DNA of 64,000 nucleotides from Actinomycetes bacterium (GCA_025964575.1 JAOPYO010000017.1:1-64000), one strand, 5' to 3'; positions 1 to 10,632 are shown, numbered from the stretch's first letter. Numbers and translations are program-made. Notes: generated from the sequence alone by a model not told the origin.

Positions 1-63
1 GATCTGAGCGACGCCGTTCAGCGGCCCCCCGGGCATCCGGAAACCCCCCGGGGGCCGCGCAGA

Positions 64-99
64 GGGGCGCCGGTCCTCACCGCCGAGGACCGGCGCCCC
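64..99. terminator. Strong hairpin, probable terminator
   Basis: Fifteen-base arms (64-78 and 85-99, GGGGCGCCGGTCCTC and its complement) pair perfectly around a 6-base loop. A second, slightly bulged GC hairpin lies just upstream at about 22-58. No U-tract follows, as is usual for actinobacterial terminators. The gene it would terminate lies outside the window. Confidence 0.6.
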
Positions 100-101
100 G
101 A

Positions 102-440
102 CCTTTTCCGGCTCCTCTCGGCTCCCCCGCTTTCGTCGCCGAGCTCACCTACTACGCCCAAGCCCGATCCGCCGCCCATGACGCCGACGACGACCCGCCC
201 TCGGTCGGCCACGATCTGTTCCTCTACGAGGACAGCGTCCAGACAGTATGGGCACGGAATGCGGTGCCATCACGCACGCTGCGCTGTTCATTGAGATTGC
301 GGGGTTCTCGCCCTTCAGAGCGAGCTGCCAAGACCGGGTTTGCGCAGGAAGGCACCCTGAGTAACTCGGCCTGGGTCCACTGCGACTTCGCCGATGAGGT
401 CATCCTTGGGCTACTTGCCACCGAGTGGCACCAGACCTGA
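102..440 (+). pseudogene. Unrecognised ORF fragment
   Basis: This is an open frame of about 112 codons with no credible start codon or ribosome binding site, ending in TGA at 438-440. The translation contains HDLFLYEDSVQTVWARN near the middle and DFADEVILGLLATEWHQT at the end, which read like real protein. The stretch between them is arginine-rich and looks out of frame. I do not recognise a family. It could be a decayed gene 3' end or chance. Confidence 0.2.
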
Positions 441-557
441 CCCCGGACCCAAGCCCCGAAGAAGCCCAGACCAACCCTGGCTCTGCCACAACCAACCGGA
501 CCGGTCATCCCACAAGCTACAGAACGTCACAAGACATTTGACCTGCGATCGTTTCTC

Positions 558-1766
558 TTACGACAGGACGCGTAGCCTGATCGTGGCCGGTAGATCGCGC
601 AGTTGAGCGGCCATCTCAGGGCTACAGCTCGCGCTGATATCGGTGATGACGTATCCGAACTCGCCGCGGGTGCCTAGCAGTTGGCCCTCGACGTTCACGC
701 CGTGGTCGACGACGATCTGGTTGATCGTCGCCAGCACGCCCGGGGTGTTGTCGTGCAGATGAGTGATGCGATGCGCCGTCGGCTGGGGCGCCGCCACGAC
801 GGCGGGCAGGTTGACGCTGAGCCCGGTGTTCCCCGCAGTCATGAAGTCCCGCAGCTTGCCCGCGACGAAGTGCCCGATGTCTTCCTGGGCCTCCTCGGTG
901 GAGCCCCCGACATGTGGCGTAAGGATCACGTTGGACAATCCTCGCAGGTCCGAGACGAACTCATCCCCGCGGCCTTTCGGCTCATCAGGGAACACGTCGA
1001 CAGCCGCGCCGGCGATGTGCCCGGACATGATGTGCCGACGGAGCGCGGCATGGTCGACGACGAAACCACGAGAAAGGTTCAAAAACAGGCTGCGCGGCCG
1101 CATCCGCGCGAATTCCGACTCGCCGAACAGTCCGCTGTTTCCAGAACGGCCGTCCACGTGCAACGTAACCGTCTCGACGGACTCAAGCAGTTCTTCCAGG
1201 GAACCGCACCGGCGGGCGTTGCCCAACGCGAGCTTGTCCGCGGTGTCATAGAAGTACACCGACATGCCGAGAACCTCAGCGAGTACCGACAGCTGACTGC
1301 CGATGTTACCGTAGCCGACGATCCCAAGCCGGCGTCCGCGGATCTCGTGACTTCCCGTCGCGGCCTTGTCCCACACCCCGGCGTGCATTCCGGCGTTGAC
1401 ATCGGTGAGCCGACGCGCCATCGCGATAATCTCTGCCAGCGCCAGCTCCACGACGCTTCGGGTGTTGGAGAACGGAGCATTGAACACCGCGACCCCCAGC
1501 CGCGCCGCGGCGGCCAGGTCGATCTGATTCGTCCCGATGCAGAACGCACCGATCGCGAGCAGGTCCGGCGCGACCGCCAGTACCTTGTCGCTGACGGTGG
1601 TCTTGGAACGGATACCCAGCAGGTGAACGCCATCAAGGCGCTCGGCGAGTTCGGCCTCGTCCAGCGCCCGATCGACAGTCTGGACCTGGTCGCCCGCCCC
1701 CACCAGCAACGCGACGCCACCCGGGTGGATACCCTCCAGCAGCAGTGCCCGCACCGGCTGATGCAC
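558..1766 (-). CDS. serA: D-3-phosphoglycerate dehydrogenase
   Basis: Catalyses NAD-dependent oxidation of 3-phosphoglycerate, the first step of serine synthesis, in the cytoplasm. The 402-residue protein matches the short E. coli-type SerA along its length: the block around AIGAFCIGTNQIDL, FNAPFSNTRSVVELAL, the Rossmann motif GIVGYGNIGSQ, the catalytic Arg in NLSRGFVVD, the Glu region DVFPDEP and the His in LTPHVGGSTEEAQ. A C-terminal ACT domain (ITHLHDNTPGVLATINQIV onward) is the usual serine-binding regulatory domain. The start is GTG with GGAGGGAG just upstream. It lacks the long intervening domain of the mycobacterial SerA type. The gene stands alone, with remnants on both sides. Confidence 0.95.
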   Translation of the reverse strand: MHQPVRALLLEGIHPGGVALLVGAGDQVQTVDRALDEAELAERLDGVHLLGIRSKTTVSDKVLAVAPDLLAIGAFCIGTNQIDLAAAARLGVAVFNAPFSNTRSVVELALAEIIAMARRLTDVNAGMHAGVWDKAATGSHEIRGRRLGIVGYGNIGSQLSVLAEVLGMSVYFYDTADKLALGNARRCGSLEELLESVETVTLHVDGRSGNSGLFGESEFARMRPRSLFLNLSRGFVVDHAALRRHIMSGHIAGAAVDVFPDEPKGRGDEFVSDLRGLSNVILTPHVGGSTEEAQEDIGHFVAGKLRDFMTAGNTGLSVNLPAVVAAPQPTAHRITHLHDNTPGVLATINQIVVDHGVNVEGQLLGTRGEFGYVITDISASCSPEMAAQLRDLPATIRLRVLS

Positions 1767-1839
1767 ACTCGCTCCCTCCGCTTGTCCCTCCCGACAGGAC
1801 CGCTCAACCAGCGTGAACGTCCTCTACGGGAGGTTACTC

Positions 1840-2097
1840 ATGACCATCATCGTATCGACGCCCGCTACGGCCGGGCCGACCGCATGCGATGAGCCCGGCC
1901 GATTCAGCCGGGCCAAACGTACGTATGCCCGCTACGCGGACTGGTTGGCCCACTGCTGTGCCGCGGCACCGCAATCGCCGCCGACCACAGCAGCTCGGCT
2001 GAGGCAGCCCAGGCTTGATGCCGCGCCCGCCAGCGGTCTCGGCCTGAACAGCCAGATCACCCATGCGCTCCAGATCACCGCTCATCCGCAGCGGTGA
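1840..2097 (+). CDS. Small hypothetical protein
   Basis: An 85-residue ORF whose ATG at 1840 is preceded by a near-perfect ribosome binding site (GGGAGG at 1828-1833, 6-base spacing). A strong terminator-like hairpin lies 65 bases beyond the stop. The N-terminal part contains FSRAKRTYARYADWLAHCC. The second half is low-complexity and may be out of frame. No family is recognised. It is divergent from serA. The good initiation site is the main reason for listing it. Confidence 0.35.
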   Translation: MTIIVSTPATAGPTACDEPGRFSRAKRTYARYADWLAHCCAAAPQSPPTTAARLRQPRLDAAPASGLGLNSQITHALQITAHPQR

Positions 2098-2161
2098 GGA
2101 TCGTACGCACCTCACCGGCCACCGCCAGCTGACGGGCTGAGCTTGGTCCTGCGTCCTCCTA

Positions 2162-2193
2162 GGGCCTGATCGACGTGATCGTCGATCAGGCCC
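2162..2193. terminator. Perfect hairpin terminator
   Basis: Fourteen-base arms (GGGCCTGATCGACG at 2162-2175 and its complement at 2180-2193) are separated by a TGAT loop. It lies between the small ORF at 1840 and the MFS remnant. Confidence 0.75.
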
Positions 2194-2218
2194 TTCACCT
2201 GGCGCTTCTCGCGAATCC

Positions 2219-2524
2219 ATGGTGGAGATGAGGGGATTCATGCTCATGGCCGTCTCCTTCCTGCCCCTGGTCGCCTACGGCTTGGCCGCACCCAGAGGCA
2301 CCGGGCCGCCCGCGCTGCTGTCGGCCGTCATCGCCTGCACCATGCTGCTCACTCTCGGCAGCGCGCTGATCTACCCGTTCGAGATGGACACCGTCATCAG
2401 CCTGTCCACCGGCCGCCTGATCGCCACCCGCTACGGCCTCTACAACACCATCGCCGCCGTACACCTGCTCACGAAAGGCGGACAGCTCGCGGTAGCGGAG
2501 CAACCACAACAGGCTGCCGCCTGA
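2219..2524 (+). pseudogene. MFS transporter C-terminal remnant
   Basis: About 100 residues resembling the last third of a 12-TM major facilitator transporter: two hydrophobic helices followed by IYPFEMDTVISLSTGRL and ATRYGLYNTIAAVHLL, a sequence typical of MdtH-like drug exporters. The complete family has about 400 residues, so the N-terminal three quarters is missing. No convincing ribosome binding site precedes it and a terminator sits 25 bases upstream. It is most likely a decayed 3' fragment. Confidence 0.6.
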
Positions 2525-2541
2525 CCCACATGCCCGCGCGG

Positions 2542-2910
2542 TCAGGTTCCGGGTGCTGAGTCGAGGTCGTTGCGGATGCGCCGGGATGGTGTGAACTCGT
2601 AAAGGTCGAGGGTGGCGGGTGGGTCGGCCAGGCCGGGGCCGCCGGCGGCGATCCAGGTGGTGATGTCCTCGATGGCGCCGGTGTCGTGGACGAGGCCGAG
2701 CCAGACGGGCCGGCCGCCGGCGGCGCGGCCTTTCGCGGATGGTTGGACGATGATCACGTTGGACTGTTCGCAGACGTCCAGGCAGCCGGTCAGCCGGAGT
2801 GTGGCGGTGGCGTCCAGATCCTGGCGGAGCCGGTCGAGCTGGCCGGTGTGGTCGACGGCGGAGTTCTTGTCGGGGCGGCCGCAGCAGCAACCACGGCAGA
2901 CCGTGACCAT
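2542..2910 (-). CDS. Thioredoxin-like (2Fe-2S) ferredoxin
   Basis: A 122-residue protein of the thioredoxin-like 2Fe-2S ferredoxin family. Cysteines lie in CRGCCCGRP near the N-terminus and in TGCLDVCEQSNVI around residue 45, the spacing expected for one 2Fe-2S cluster. The ATG at 2910 lies 63 bases after the stop of the CtpJ-like ATPase on the same strand, so the two probably form an operon controlled by NmtR. A role as metal or redox partner for nickel, cobalt or iron homeostasis is inferred from context only. In this genome it occupies a place next to the pump where thioredoxin genes can sit beside related mycobacterial pumps. Confidence 0.8.
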   Translation of the reverse strand: MVTVCRGCCCGRPDKNSAVDHTGQLDRLRQDLDATATLRLTGCLDVCEQSNVIIVQPSAKGRAAGGRPVWLGLVHDTGAIEDITTWIAAGGPGLADPPATLDLYEFTPSRRIRNDLDSAPGT

Positions 2911-2972
2911 GGGGCCGGCACCGGATCCGGCCGCCCTCGCGGAGGGGACGGCCGGGCGGGTGGTCCGTCGGC

Positions 2973-4952
<1,980 letters not shown>

Positions 4953-5016
4953 CGCAAACTCCTTCACCTCAGATCTACGCAACCCCCACACTGTACAGGA
5001 ACCCATGAAGAGATGT

Positions 5017-5030
5017 TCATGTGTACATGA
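5017..5030. promoter_or_regulatory. Probable NmtR operator
   Basis: Perfect inverted repeat TCATGT-GT-ACATGA in the 94-base gap between the divergent ctpJ-like and nmtR genes. Its size and position fit an ArsR-family operator covering both promoters. Metal-free NmtR would repress, and nickel or cobalt would release it. Confidence 0.7.
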
Positions 5031-5046
5031 CTGGTATCATGCGGTC

Positions 5047-5415
5047 ATGGGTCATGGAGTGGACGGCCGCGACACCCCGCCAGCGGTGCTGGACGCCGAC
5101 ACCGCGGCCTCGGTGGCGGCCACCCTGCAGGCCCTGGCGGCCCCGAGCAGGCTGCTGATCCTGGCCCGGCTGCGCCAGGGTCCGTGCCCGGTCACCGAAC
5201 TCGCCGAGGCGATCGGCATGGAGCAGTCTGCCGTCTCCCACCAGCTGCGGCTACTGCGCAACCTCCGCCTGGTCACCCGGACCCGCGCCGGCAAACGCAT
5301 CGTCTACGGCCTCTACGACAACCACGTCGCGATGCTCCTGGACGAAGCCGTCTACCACAGCGAGCACCTGCGCCTGGGAGTCCGCGACACCCCTCCCATC
5401 GACGCCACAGGCTGA
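5047..5415 (+). CDS. nmtR: NmtR-type Ni/Co-sensing ArsR repressor
   Basis: A 122-residue winged-helix repressor that matches M. tuberculosis NmtR closely from the first residue (MGHGVDGR). The recognition helix reads MEQSAVSHQLRLLRN. The alpha-5 metal ligands occupy the same numbers as in M. tuberculosis: Asp91, His93, His104 and His107. The N-terminal Gly2-His3, which contributes to nickel binding there, is also kept. His109 of the mycobacterial tail is Arg here. The ATG at 5047 is fixed by the conserved N-terminus; no strong ribosome binding site is visible. Divergent to ctpJ, with the operator between them. Confidence 0.92.
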   Translation: MGHGVDGRDTPPAVLDADTAASVAATLQALAAPSRLLILARLRQGPCPVTELAEAIGMEQSAVSHQLRLLRNLRLVTRTRAGKRIVYGLYDNHVAMLLDEAVYHSEHLRLGVRDTPPIDATG

Positions 5416-5629
5416 CCACCACCACCGACCGCGATCACGTTCTAGTGTGGGCGGCCAGGCCTCGTGAGCTGGGCATCCGTGCTGTACGGCGTGGCGCTAT
5501 GCCGACCGCGCAGCGAGCCGGTTCCGGCCGGGCGGAAGGAGGCCGGTGAGTCACTGGAAACGCTCACCATGGGCCTTTCCACTCAGAGAGCACCATCCGA
5601 ATTTATTCAGTTACTTAGAGTGATGTAAT

Positions 5630-6178
5630 GTGGCTTGGGTGATCACGTCTCATCATCTCGTCCTGACCCGACGAAGGGTGTCCGCGAAGCTGTGGCGGAG
5701 TGTGCTGGGGATGGCGGTCATCGTTCACCTCGGCCTGTGCCTCGCGGACGCACATGCCGATAGGGGCGGGCCGCCCAGAATTGGTTTTCCTGGCGTCGCC
5801 ATCAGCGCCGGCGGTGGCGGGAAGCACGTCCTGGTGCCGGCAGGTCATGTCGTTTCATGCCGCTCCAGCACCCCCGCCGCATGCCGCGCCCATCACCCGC
5901 CCATTCCCGGTGCACCTGAACAACAGCACCACACCGGCTGCCACAGCCTGGTCGTGATCCATGCGCCAGTCCATAGAGCCGTCTCACTGCCGGTGCCGTG
6001 GCTCTGCGTGATCGCGGTACCACTGGGCAGCGGTGAACGGCCTGCGGCCGCCCGCGCTCACTCACCCGGCGGTCTGCCACCTGCCGCCACCGGAGACTTG
6101 CTGTGCCCGGTCTGCAAATCCCTGCACCGCACCCCAGGCGCAGCCGTATGGCCGCCTCGGGCTGCCCGCCTGCCATAG
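5630..6178 (+). CDS. Putative exported Cys/His-rich protein
   Basis: An ORF of 182 residues with a signal-like segment (KLWRSVLGMAVIVHLGLCLA, about residues 21-40) followed by histidine- and cysteine-containing sequence (HHTGCHSLVVIHAP) and a C-terminal LLCPVCKSLHRTPG. It loosely recalls small exported copper-associated proteins of the DUF6153/LpqS type, one of which is clear at 23371. Resemblance is weak and parts may be out of frame. The start (GTG at 5630) is uncertain. It converges on the copper-type permease at 6299-7567. Confidence 0.35.
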   Translation: MAWVITSHHLVLTRRRVSAKLWRSVLGMAVIVHLGLCLADAHADRGGPPRIGFPGVAISAGGGGKHVLVPAGHVVSCRSSTPAACRAHHPPIPGAPEQQHHTGCHSLVVIHAPVHRAVSLPVPWLCVIAVPLGSGERPAAARAHSPGGLPPAATGDLLCPVCKSLHRTPGAAVWPPRAARLP

Positions 6179-6298
6179 CTCAACCTGACGGCGGTCGGCG
6201 TGCTGGGCGCCGCCGCCGTCTGGTTCCTGTGCCGCTACGGGAACATCACCCGCGTCCCCACAACACGACGGCAAGCCGAACCGGTCCGCGATAAGGCG

Positions 6299-7567
6299 TC
6301 ACCCGTGGTGCTCGTGCCCGTTCTCATGGTGCTCGCGCCTGGTCGCCTGTTCCGAGTGCCCGGCCTGTTCCGAGTGCGCCTTGTGCTCGCCATGACCGGC
6401 ATGCTCGTCGTGGGCGGCGTGCGCATCATGATCGGTGTCGGGTGAGCCGCCCATCATGCGGAGCATGGCGATGCCGCCGGTACGGACGAACCGGATCAGC
6501 AGGATGGCGGCGAAGATCAGGAAGGCGATGTTGAGCCAGGTGGTGTAGTTCCAGGTGATGCCTTCCTCCATCACCATGGCGTTGCGTTCGCCCGGAACCA
6601 GGCCGGTCGCGCCGAAGATCAGCTCGACCAGGTAGCCGGCGATCACCATGGAGGCGTAGAAGGTGGCGGTGATGAACAGCGCCATCTTCAGCCCGTAGTA
6701 CTTACGGTAGATGTTGATGATCGGCAGGATGATCAGGTCGGCGAAGATGAAGGCGACGACTCCGCCGAAACTGATCCCGCCGTTCCACAGCACCGCCGCG
6801 AGCGGGACGTTGCCGATCGAGCAGACGAAGCTGAGGATGGCGATGACCGGTCCGACGATCGGGCCCCAGATCTTCGCCAGGGTCGGGTGGTCGGTCAGGA
6901 ACAGGGTCTGCCAGAACGAGCCGGGCACCCAGGCGGCGATCGCTCCGGCGATCAGCAGGCCGATCACCAGGTCCCGCAGGATCGCGGCCCACTCCATCAC
7001 GAACACATGCGAGATCGACGTGAACGCCTCGCGCGAGAACAGCCGCTGCCAGAAGGAGCCTTCCTTCTGGACGGACATGTCCATGGCGGCGTGACCTTCC
7101 ATCGACCCGGCCAATCCTTGGTCGGCCTGTTGCCGCGCTTCACGCAGTAGCTTGTCGCGCAAGAACAGCCGGAACAGTACCGCCAGGACCACGATCATGA
7201 TCGGGCCGCCGACGAATTCGGCGGCGGTGAACTGCCAGCCCATCAGCAGCGCCAGGATGATGCCAAGTTCGATCACCAGGTTGGTGGAGCCGATCTCGAA
7301 CGCCATCGCCGCCGTGAAACTCGCGCCCTTGCGGAACAACGACCGGGCCAGGGCGACCGCCGCGTACGAGCACGATGACGATGCCGCACCGAGACCGGCC
7401 GCGATCGCCAGTGTCCGTGGCCGGTCGTCACCCAGCAACCTCACGATCGTGGATCGTCTGACCACTGCCTGCACGACCGCCGACAACGTGAATCCCAGGA
7501 TCAGCGCCCACAGAATCTCCCAAGTCATCGACCCCGCCAACGCCAGCGCATGCCCGATGGCACCCAT
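6299..7567 (-). CDS. Permease of the ArsP/DUF318 family, Rv2963-like
   Basis: A 422-residue polytopic membrane protein. The ATG at 7567 follows AAAGGAGG with 6-base spacing and is preferred over the longer frame. Family signatures are the serine/cysteine block GAASSSCSYAAVALA (first half), FEIGSTNLVIELGIILAL, and the mirrored CSIGNVPLAAVLWNGG (second half). The C-terminal tail, about 45 residues, is extremely histidine-rich (HDAHAAHDEHAGHGEHKAH), suggesting metal binding. M. tuberculosis Rv2963, a member of the copper-responsive RicR regulon, belongs to this family. The CsoR/RicR-like box 43 bases upstream supports a copper role here. Transport substrate is inferred. Confidence 0.88.
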   Translation of the reverse strand: MGAIGHALALAGSMTWEILWALILGFTLSAVVQAVVRRSTIVRLLGDDRPRTLAIAAGLGAASSSCSYAAVALARSLFRKGASFTAAMAFEIGSTNLVIELGIILALLMGWQFTAAEFVGGPIMIVVLAVLFRLFLRDKLLREARQQADQGLAGSMEGHAAMDMSVQKEGSFWQRLFSREAFTSISHVFVMEWAAILRDLVIGLLIAGAIAAWVPGSFWQTLFLTDHPTLAKIWGPIVGPVIAILSFVCSIGNVPLAAVLWNGGISFGGVVAFIFADLIILPIINIYRKYYGLKMALFITATFYASMVIAGYLVELIFGATGLVPGERNAMVMEEGITWNYTTWLNIAFLIFAAILLIRFVRTGGIAMLRMMGGSPDTDHDAHAAHDEHAGHGEHKAHSEQAGHSEQATRREHHENGHEHHG

Positions 7568-7609
7568 ATCCGGCCTCCTTTCGATCTCCTCGTGCCCCCA
7601 TACCAAGGC

Positions 7610-7628
7610 AATACCCTCCGGGGGTATT
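7610..7628. promoter_or_regulatory. CsoR/RicR-type copper operator
   Basis: AATACCCTCCGGGGGTATT is a near-perfect palindrome with the TACCC...GGGTA arms typical of actinobacterial CsoR-family operators. It is 43 bases upstream of the permease ATG. No csoR or ricR gene is in the window, so the repressor must act in trans. Confidence 0.7.
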
Positions 7629-7911
7629 CCGCAAGGCATGGAGTTGGATTGCCGGATAGGTGACCGGACCGGCACCGCTCCGCCACCCATCCGGAGTGGG
7701 TCAGCGCATGTGGCCCAGGAAAAGGGACCTGTCCCACATGGCGATTGGTGCGATCGACCTCGCGGTCGCCCCCATCGGTGGTAGCCGGTGGCTGTGTGAC
7801 GTCAGATACCCCCCCGCGGGCGACGGCCACCACGACGCGCCCTTCTACTACATTAGATAGGACGTCGGACTCTTGGTGATCAGGCAGAATGGTCGGGCTG
7901 TAGGGCGAGGG

Positions 7912-8322
7912 GTGGCGGCGAGCATGACGAGCAAGGGCGCGCTGGAACGCGTGATCATGGATGTGCTCTGGGCCGCCGAGAAGCCATTGCTCATCCGCGA
8001 GCTGAGGGAACGTGTCAATGCCAAGGGGGATCGGCCCCTGGCGTACACGACCGTTCAGACCGTGGCCGACCGGCTGGTGAGCAAGGAACTGCTCGTCCGA
8101 ACGCCGGACGGTAACGCCTACCGATATCGGTCGGCTCAGAGGCGGGAAGACCACGCGGCGTCGCTGATGCTGGAGGCGCTGTCGGCGTTGCCCGATCACG
8201 GCCCGGCGCTGGCGCGGTTCGCGCAGGGTATTGATCCCGCAGACGCGCATCGGCTACTGCAAGCACTGTCCCAGCGAGCTCTCAGTGCTTTGAGTCTTCC
8301 GTCCGAGCCTGGTGGCGAGTAA
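7912..8322 (+). CDS. BlaI/MecI/CopY-family repressor (module 1)
   Basis: A winged-helix repressor of about 136 residues: SKGALERVIMDVLWAAEKPL, then PLAYTTVQTVADRLVSKELL as the recognition wing, then a dimerisation tail. Such repressors are inactivated by cleavage through a partner M56 membrane protease, which follows 3 bases later. The start is either GTG 7912 or ATG 7924; both have a GCGAGG-like site upstream. A TACTACA half-site at about 7847-7853, 60 bases upstream, resembles the BlaI operator core TACTACA. The module probably regulates itself. Confidence 0.88.
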   Translation: MAASMTSKGALERVIMDVLWAAEKPLLIRELRERVNAKGDRPLAYTTVQTVADRLVSKELLVRTPDGNAYRYRSAQRREDHAASLMLEALSALPDHGPALARFAQGIDPADAHRLLQALSQRALSALSLPSEPGGE

Positions 8323-8325
8323 CCG

Positions 8326-9249
8326 GTGATCGCCTACGGGGCACTCATGCTCTCGGTGGTGCTCCTGGGACAGGGGGCGGGGCCGCTGCTCGACCGCCAG
8401 AGGTGGGCACACCACCATCCGGCGGCGGCGATCACGCTGTGGCTCGGTGCTCTCTCAGGCGCGGTGGCGGCCACCGTGGGCTTGGTCGCGCTGGTGGTCT
8501 TCGGTTCGCCGGGACCTGGGCACGGCATCGTCGAATGGTTCGACCGCTGCGTCAAGGCGCATGCCCACACAGGCGCCGCGCTCGCTGTCATGCTGAGTCT
8601 TGCCTCCCTGGCCGGCATGGCTGGGATGACCAGAACCATCACCGTCCGCCTCCGGGAGACACTCGCAGTACGGCGACGCCACCGTGAAATCCTGGGGCTC
8701 TTGGTCAGCACCCGGCAGGATCTCGACGACGTCTGCGTGCTGGATCACCCGATCCCCGTCGCCTATTGCATGCCGGCCCGCGACCGGCCCATCGTGCTGA
8801 GCAGCGGCGCTCTGGATCGACTCGATCCTGCGCAACTCGCCGCTGTCCTCGACCATGAGCGCGCGCACCTGAAGGGGCGCCACCACCTCATCCTTGCGAT
8901 CGTCGATGCCGTGGGCAGCGCAGTCCCCTTGGCCGCCACCTTCCGCCACGCTCGTGCAGCACTACCCAGGCTGCTCGAACACGTCGCCGATGACGCCGCC
9001 GCCGCACGGCACGGGCGAGCAGCGGTCGCGGGAGCGCTCCGCAACCTCGTGATCATGCCGTGCCCGCCCGGCTCCCTCGCCGCTACCCCCTCCGGCGCCG
9101 AGGCCTTGGAACAGCGGCTCGCCCGCCTTGAGGGGATGCGACCGGCCCCTCATGGTCGCCGCCTCGCCTGGACAGGGGCCGCGATATCAGCCGCGATTCC
9201 CTTCGCCATCGTGGCCGGCTGGATCACCGCGATTACCTTCACCTGCTGA
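8326..9249 (+). CDS. M56-family membrane metalloprotease (module 1)
   Basis: A 307-residue BlaR1/MecR1-like protease. Helices occupy roughly residues 1-20, 35-60, 80-100 and the C-terminus. The zinc site is DHERAHLKGRHH (HExxH form), preceded by a PVAYCMPA segment typical of the family. It lacks the extracellular penicillin-binding domain of true BlaR1, as do most actinobacterial members, so the signal it senses is unknown. The start is GTG 8326, 3 bases after the BlaI-type gene with GGTGGCGAG upstream, so they are translationally coupled. Confidence 0.87.
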   Translation: MIAYGALMLSVVLLGQGAGPLLDRQRWAHHHPAAAITLWLGALSGAVAATVGLVALVVFGSPGPGHGIVEWFDRCVKAHAHTGAALAVMLSLASLAGMAGMTRTITVRLRETLAVRRRHREILGLLVSTRQDLDDVCVLDHPIPVAYCMPARDRPIVLSSGALDRLDPAQLAAVLDHERAHLKGRHHLILAIVDAVGSAVPLAATFRHARAALPRLLEHVADDAAAARHGRAAVAGALRNLVIMPCPPGSLAATPSGAEALEQRLARLEGMRPAPHGRRLAWTGAAISAAIPFAIVAGWITAITFTC

Positions 9250-9494
9250 TCCGCGGCGAGATGACCCTCTTCTCACCGTTGGCTAGGGCGACTGGAGATC
9301 ACTCCTACGTCTCCCCCGCGCAGCAGGCCAGGTCGGAACCGTCGTCCGCCGCCGGTTGGTCGTCGGCCGGCGCACATTGGCTCAGCCATTCTCCCGTCCA
9401 CGTGGGCTCGCGAGTCAGTGGATTGTCCGCCGGCAATGGATTCTGTTCGTCCACTGTCCACCGAGACATGGCGCGGAACCGACGGTTGTGGTGG

Positions 9495-10487
9495 TCAGGC
9501 GATGTGGACGCCGCCCTGGAACTGTGAGCGGTAGGAGCCGGAGCTGATGTCGGAGATCTTGACGACGTCTCCGGTGTGCGGGGCGTGGATCATCTTGCCT
9601 GCGCCCAGGTACAGGCCCATGTGCCCGAGGGATGCGTCGAAGAAGACCAGGTCGCCTGGCCGCAGTTGGTTGTAGGAGACGCGAGTGTAGACAGTCCACT
9701 GCTCGTAGGTGGTTCGCGGGAGGGACACGCCGGCGGCCCTCCAGGCGGCCTGGGTGAGTCCGGAGCAGTCGTAGCGAGGGCCGGTGCCGCCCCACAGGTA
9801 GGGGGTGCCGAGCTTGCTGCACGCGAACCGGATGGCGGTGAGCGCCTTGCCGGAGGCCTGGATGTTGCAGGTGCCCTGCCCGGGGGTGGGGCCGCCGGCA
9901 GCCGAGATCAGTTTCTTCTGTTTGGCGACCTGCTTCTCCAGGGCGGCCCGCTGGGCCTTCAGTGACGCCCTGGTCTGCGTGATCTGGGCGATGGCCTGCT
10001 GGGCCTGGCCCCGGTCGAACTGGAGGCGTTGGGCGGAGGCGACGAACTGGGCGAGCTTTGAGCCGCGGTTCTGGGAGAGCGCGGTGATGACCGAGAGCCC
10101 TTCCAGCATGGTCGAGGGGTCCTTGGCCGACATCAGGTCCGCCACGCCGGTGTCGTCTGTGCTGCCGTTCTTGTAAGCGGCGGCGGCCATCTGCGCGACC
10201 GCCTCGTGCAAGGTGTTGAAGGTCGCCTGTTCGGCCTGCGCCTGCTTGTTCGTCACCGCGAGCTTGCGCCGGGCCAGCGTCAGGTCCTCCTGGGACTTGT
10301 CGTATTTCTGGACGAGCACGTCGACCTGCGTGGTGAGGTCGTGCAGCTTCTTCTGCGCGGCCTTGATGTTGGGCTTGGGCTGGGCTGTGGCCTGCCCTGT
10401 CACGGCCGGCATTGCCAGGAGGGCGGCAAAGGTGAGACTCACGGCCGTCAGTGCGCGGCGTTTGAAAGCCCGGTGTGCGGTGGCCAC
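9495..10487 (-). CDS. NlpC/P60 peptidoglycan hydrolase 1 (RipA-like)
   Basis: A secreted D,L-endopeptidase of 330 residues. The GTG at 10487 follows GAGAGGGG and gives a signal peptide (RRALTAVSLTFAALLAMPAV, then TGQATA). Residues about 40-195 form a long coiled coil (KLHDLTTQVDVLVQKYD through LKAQRAALEKQVAKQKKL). The C-terminal NlpC/P60 domain has the catalytic Cys in YDCSGLTQAAW and the His in GHMGLYLG, ending with HAPHTGDVVKI. The 5' leader carries a ydaO-type riboswitch, so c-di-AMP probably controls expression. Close paralogue at 21243-22295. Confidence 0.93.
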   Translation of the reverse strand: MATAHRAFKRRALTAVSLTFAALLAMPAVTGQATAQPKPNIKAAQKKLHDLTTQVDVLVQKYDKSQEDLTLARRKLAVTNKQAQAEQATFNTLHEAVAQMAAAAYKNGSTDDTGVADLMSAKDPSTMLEGLSVITALSQNRGSKLAQFVASAQRLQFDRGQAQQAIAQITQTRASLKAQRAALEKQVAKQKKLISAAGGPTPGQGTCNIQASGKALTAIRFACSKLGTPYLWGGTGPRYDCSGLTQAAWRAAGVSLPRTTYEQWTVYTRVSYNQLRPGDLVFFDASLGHMGLYLGAGKMIHAPHTGDVVKISDISSGSYRSQFQGGVHIA

Positions 10488-10511
10488 GGTTGTGGCACGC
10501 CCCTCTCTTCC

Positions 10512-10632
10512 ACGGCCGCCTACCGGGTTAGCTGACGGATTCGGGCGAGGAAGCCGCGCCCTACAGTGCTCCGGAACTGGCCGGAGGCACCGATTCACCC
10601 CAGGGAAGAGTGGTTCCCCGGCTCCCTCATCT
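10512..10632 (-). ncRNA. ydaO-yuaA (c-di-AMP) riboswitch 1
   Basis: On the minus strand the leader reads GAGCCGGGGAACC, then CTGGGGTGAATCGGTG, a variable stem, TAGGGCGC, and CGAATCCGTCAGCTAACCC before GGTAGGCGGC. These blocks are shared, in the same order, with the leaders at 18211, 18774 and 21117. They are the conserved core of the ydaO motif found upstream of actinobacterial wall hydrolases. It ends about 25 bases before the GTG of the NlpC/P60 gene. In this family c-di-AMP binding generally turns expression off. Confidence 0.9.

Noticed and set aside
681-1892. Long plus-strand ORF of about 400 codons opposite serA
   Set aside because: It is antisense to a clearly recognised SerA; the translation is Arg/Asp-rich with no domain, a typical high-GC shadow frame.
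6181-6300. Short TM-like segment (GVLGAAAVWFLCRYGN) downstream of the exported protein at 5630
   Set aside because: No start signal and too short to assign; could be the end of a decayed gene, but evidence is insufficient.
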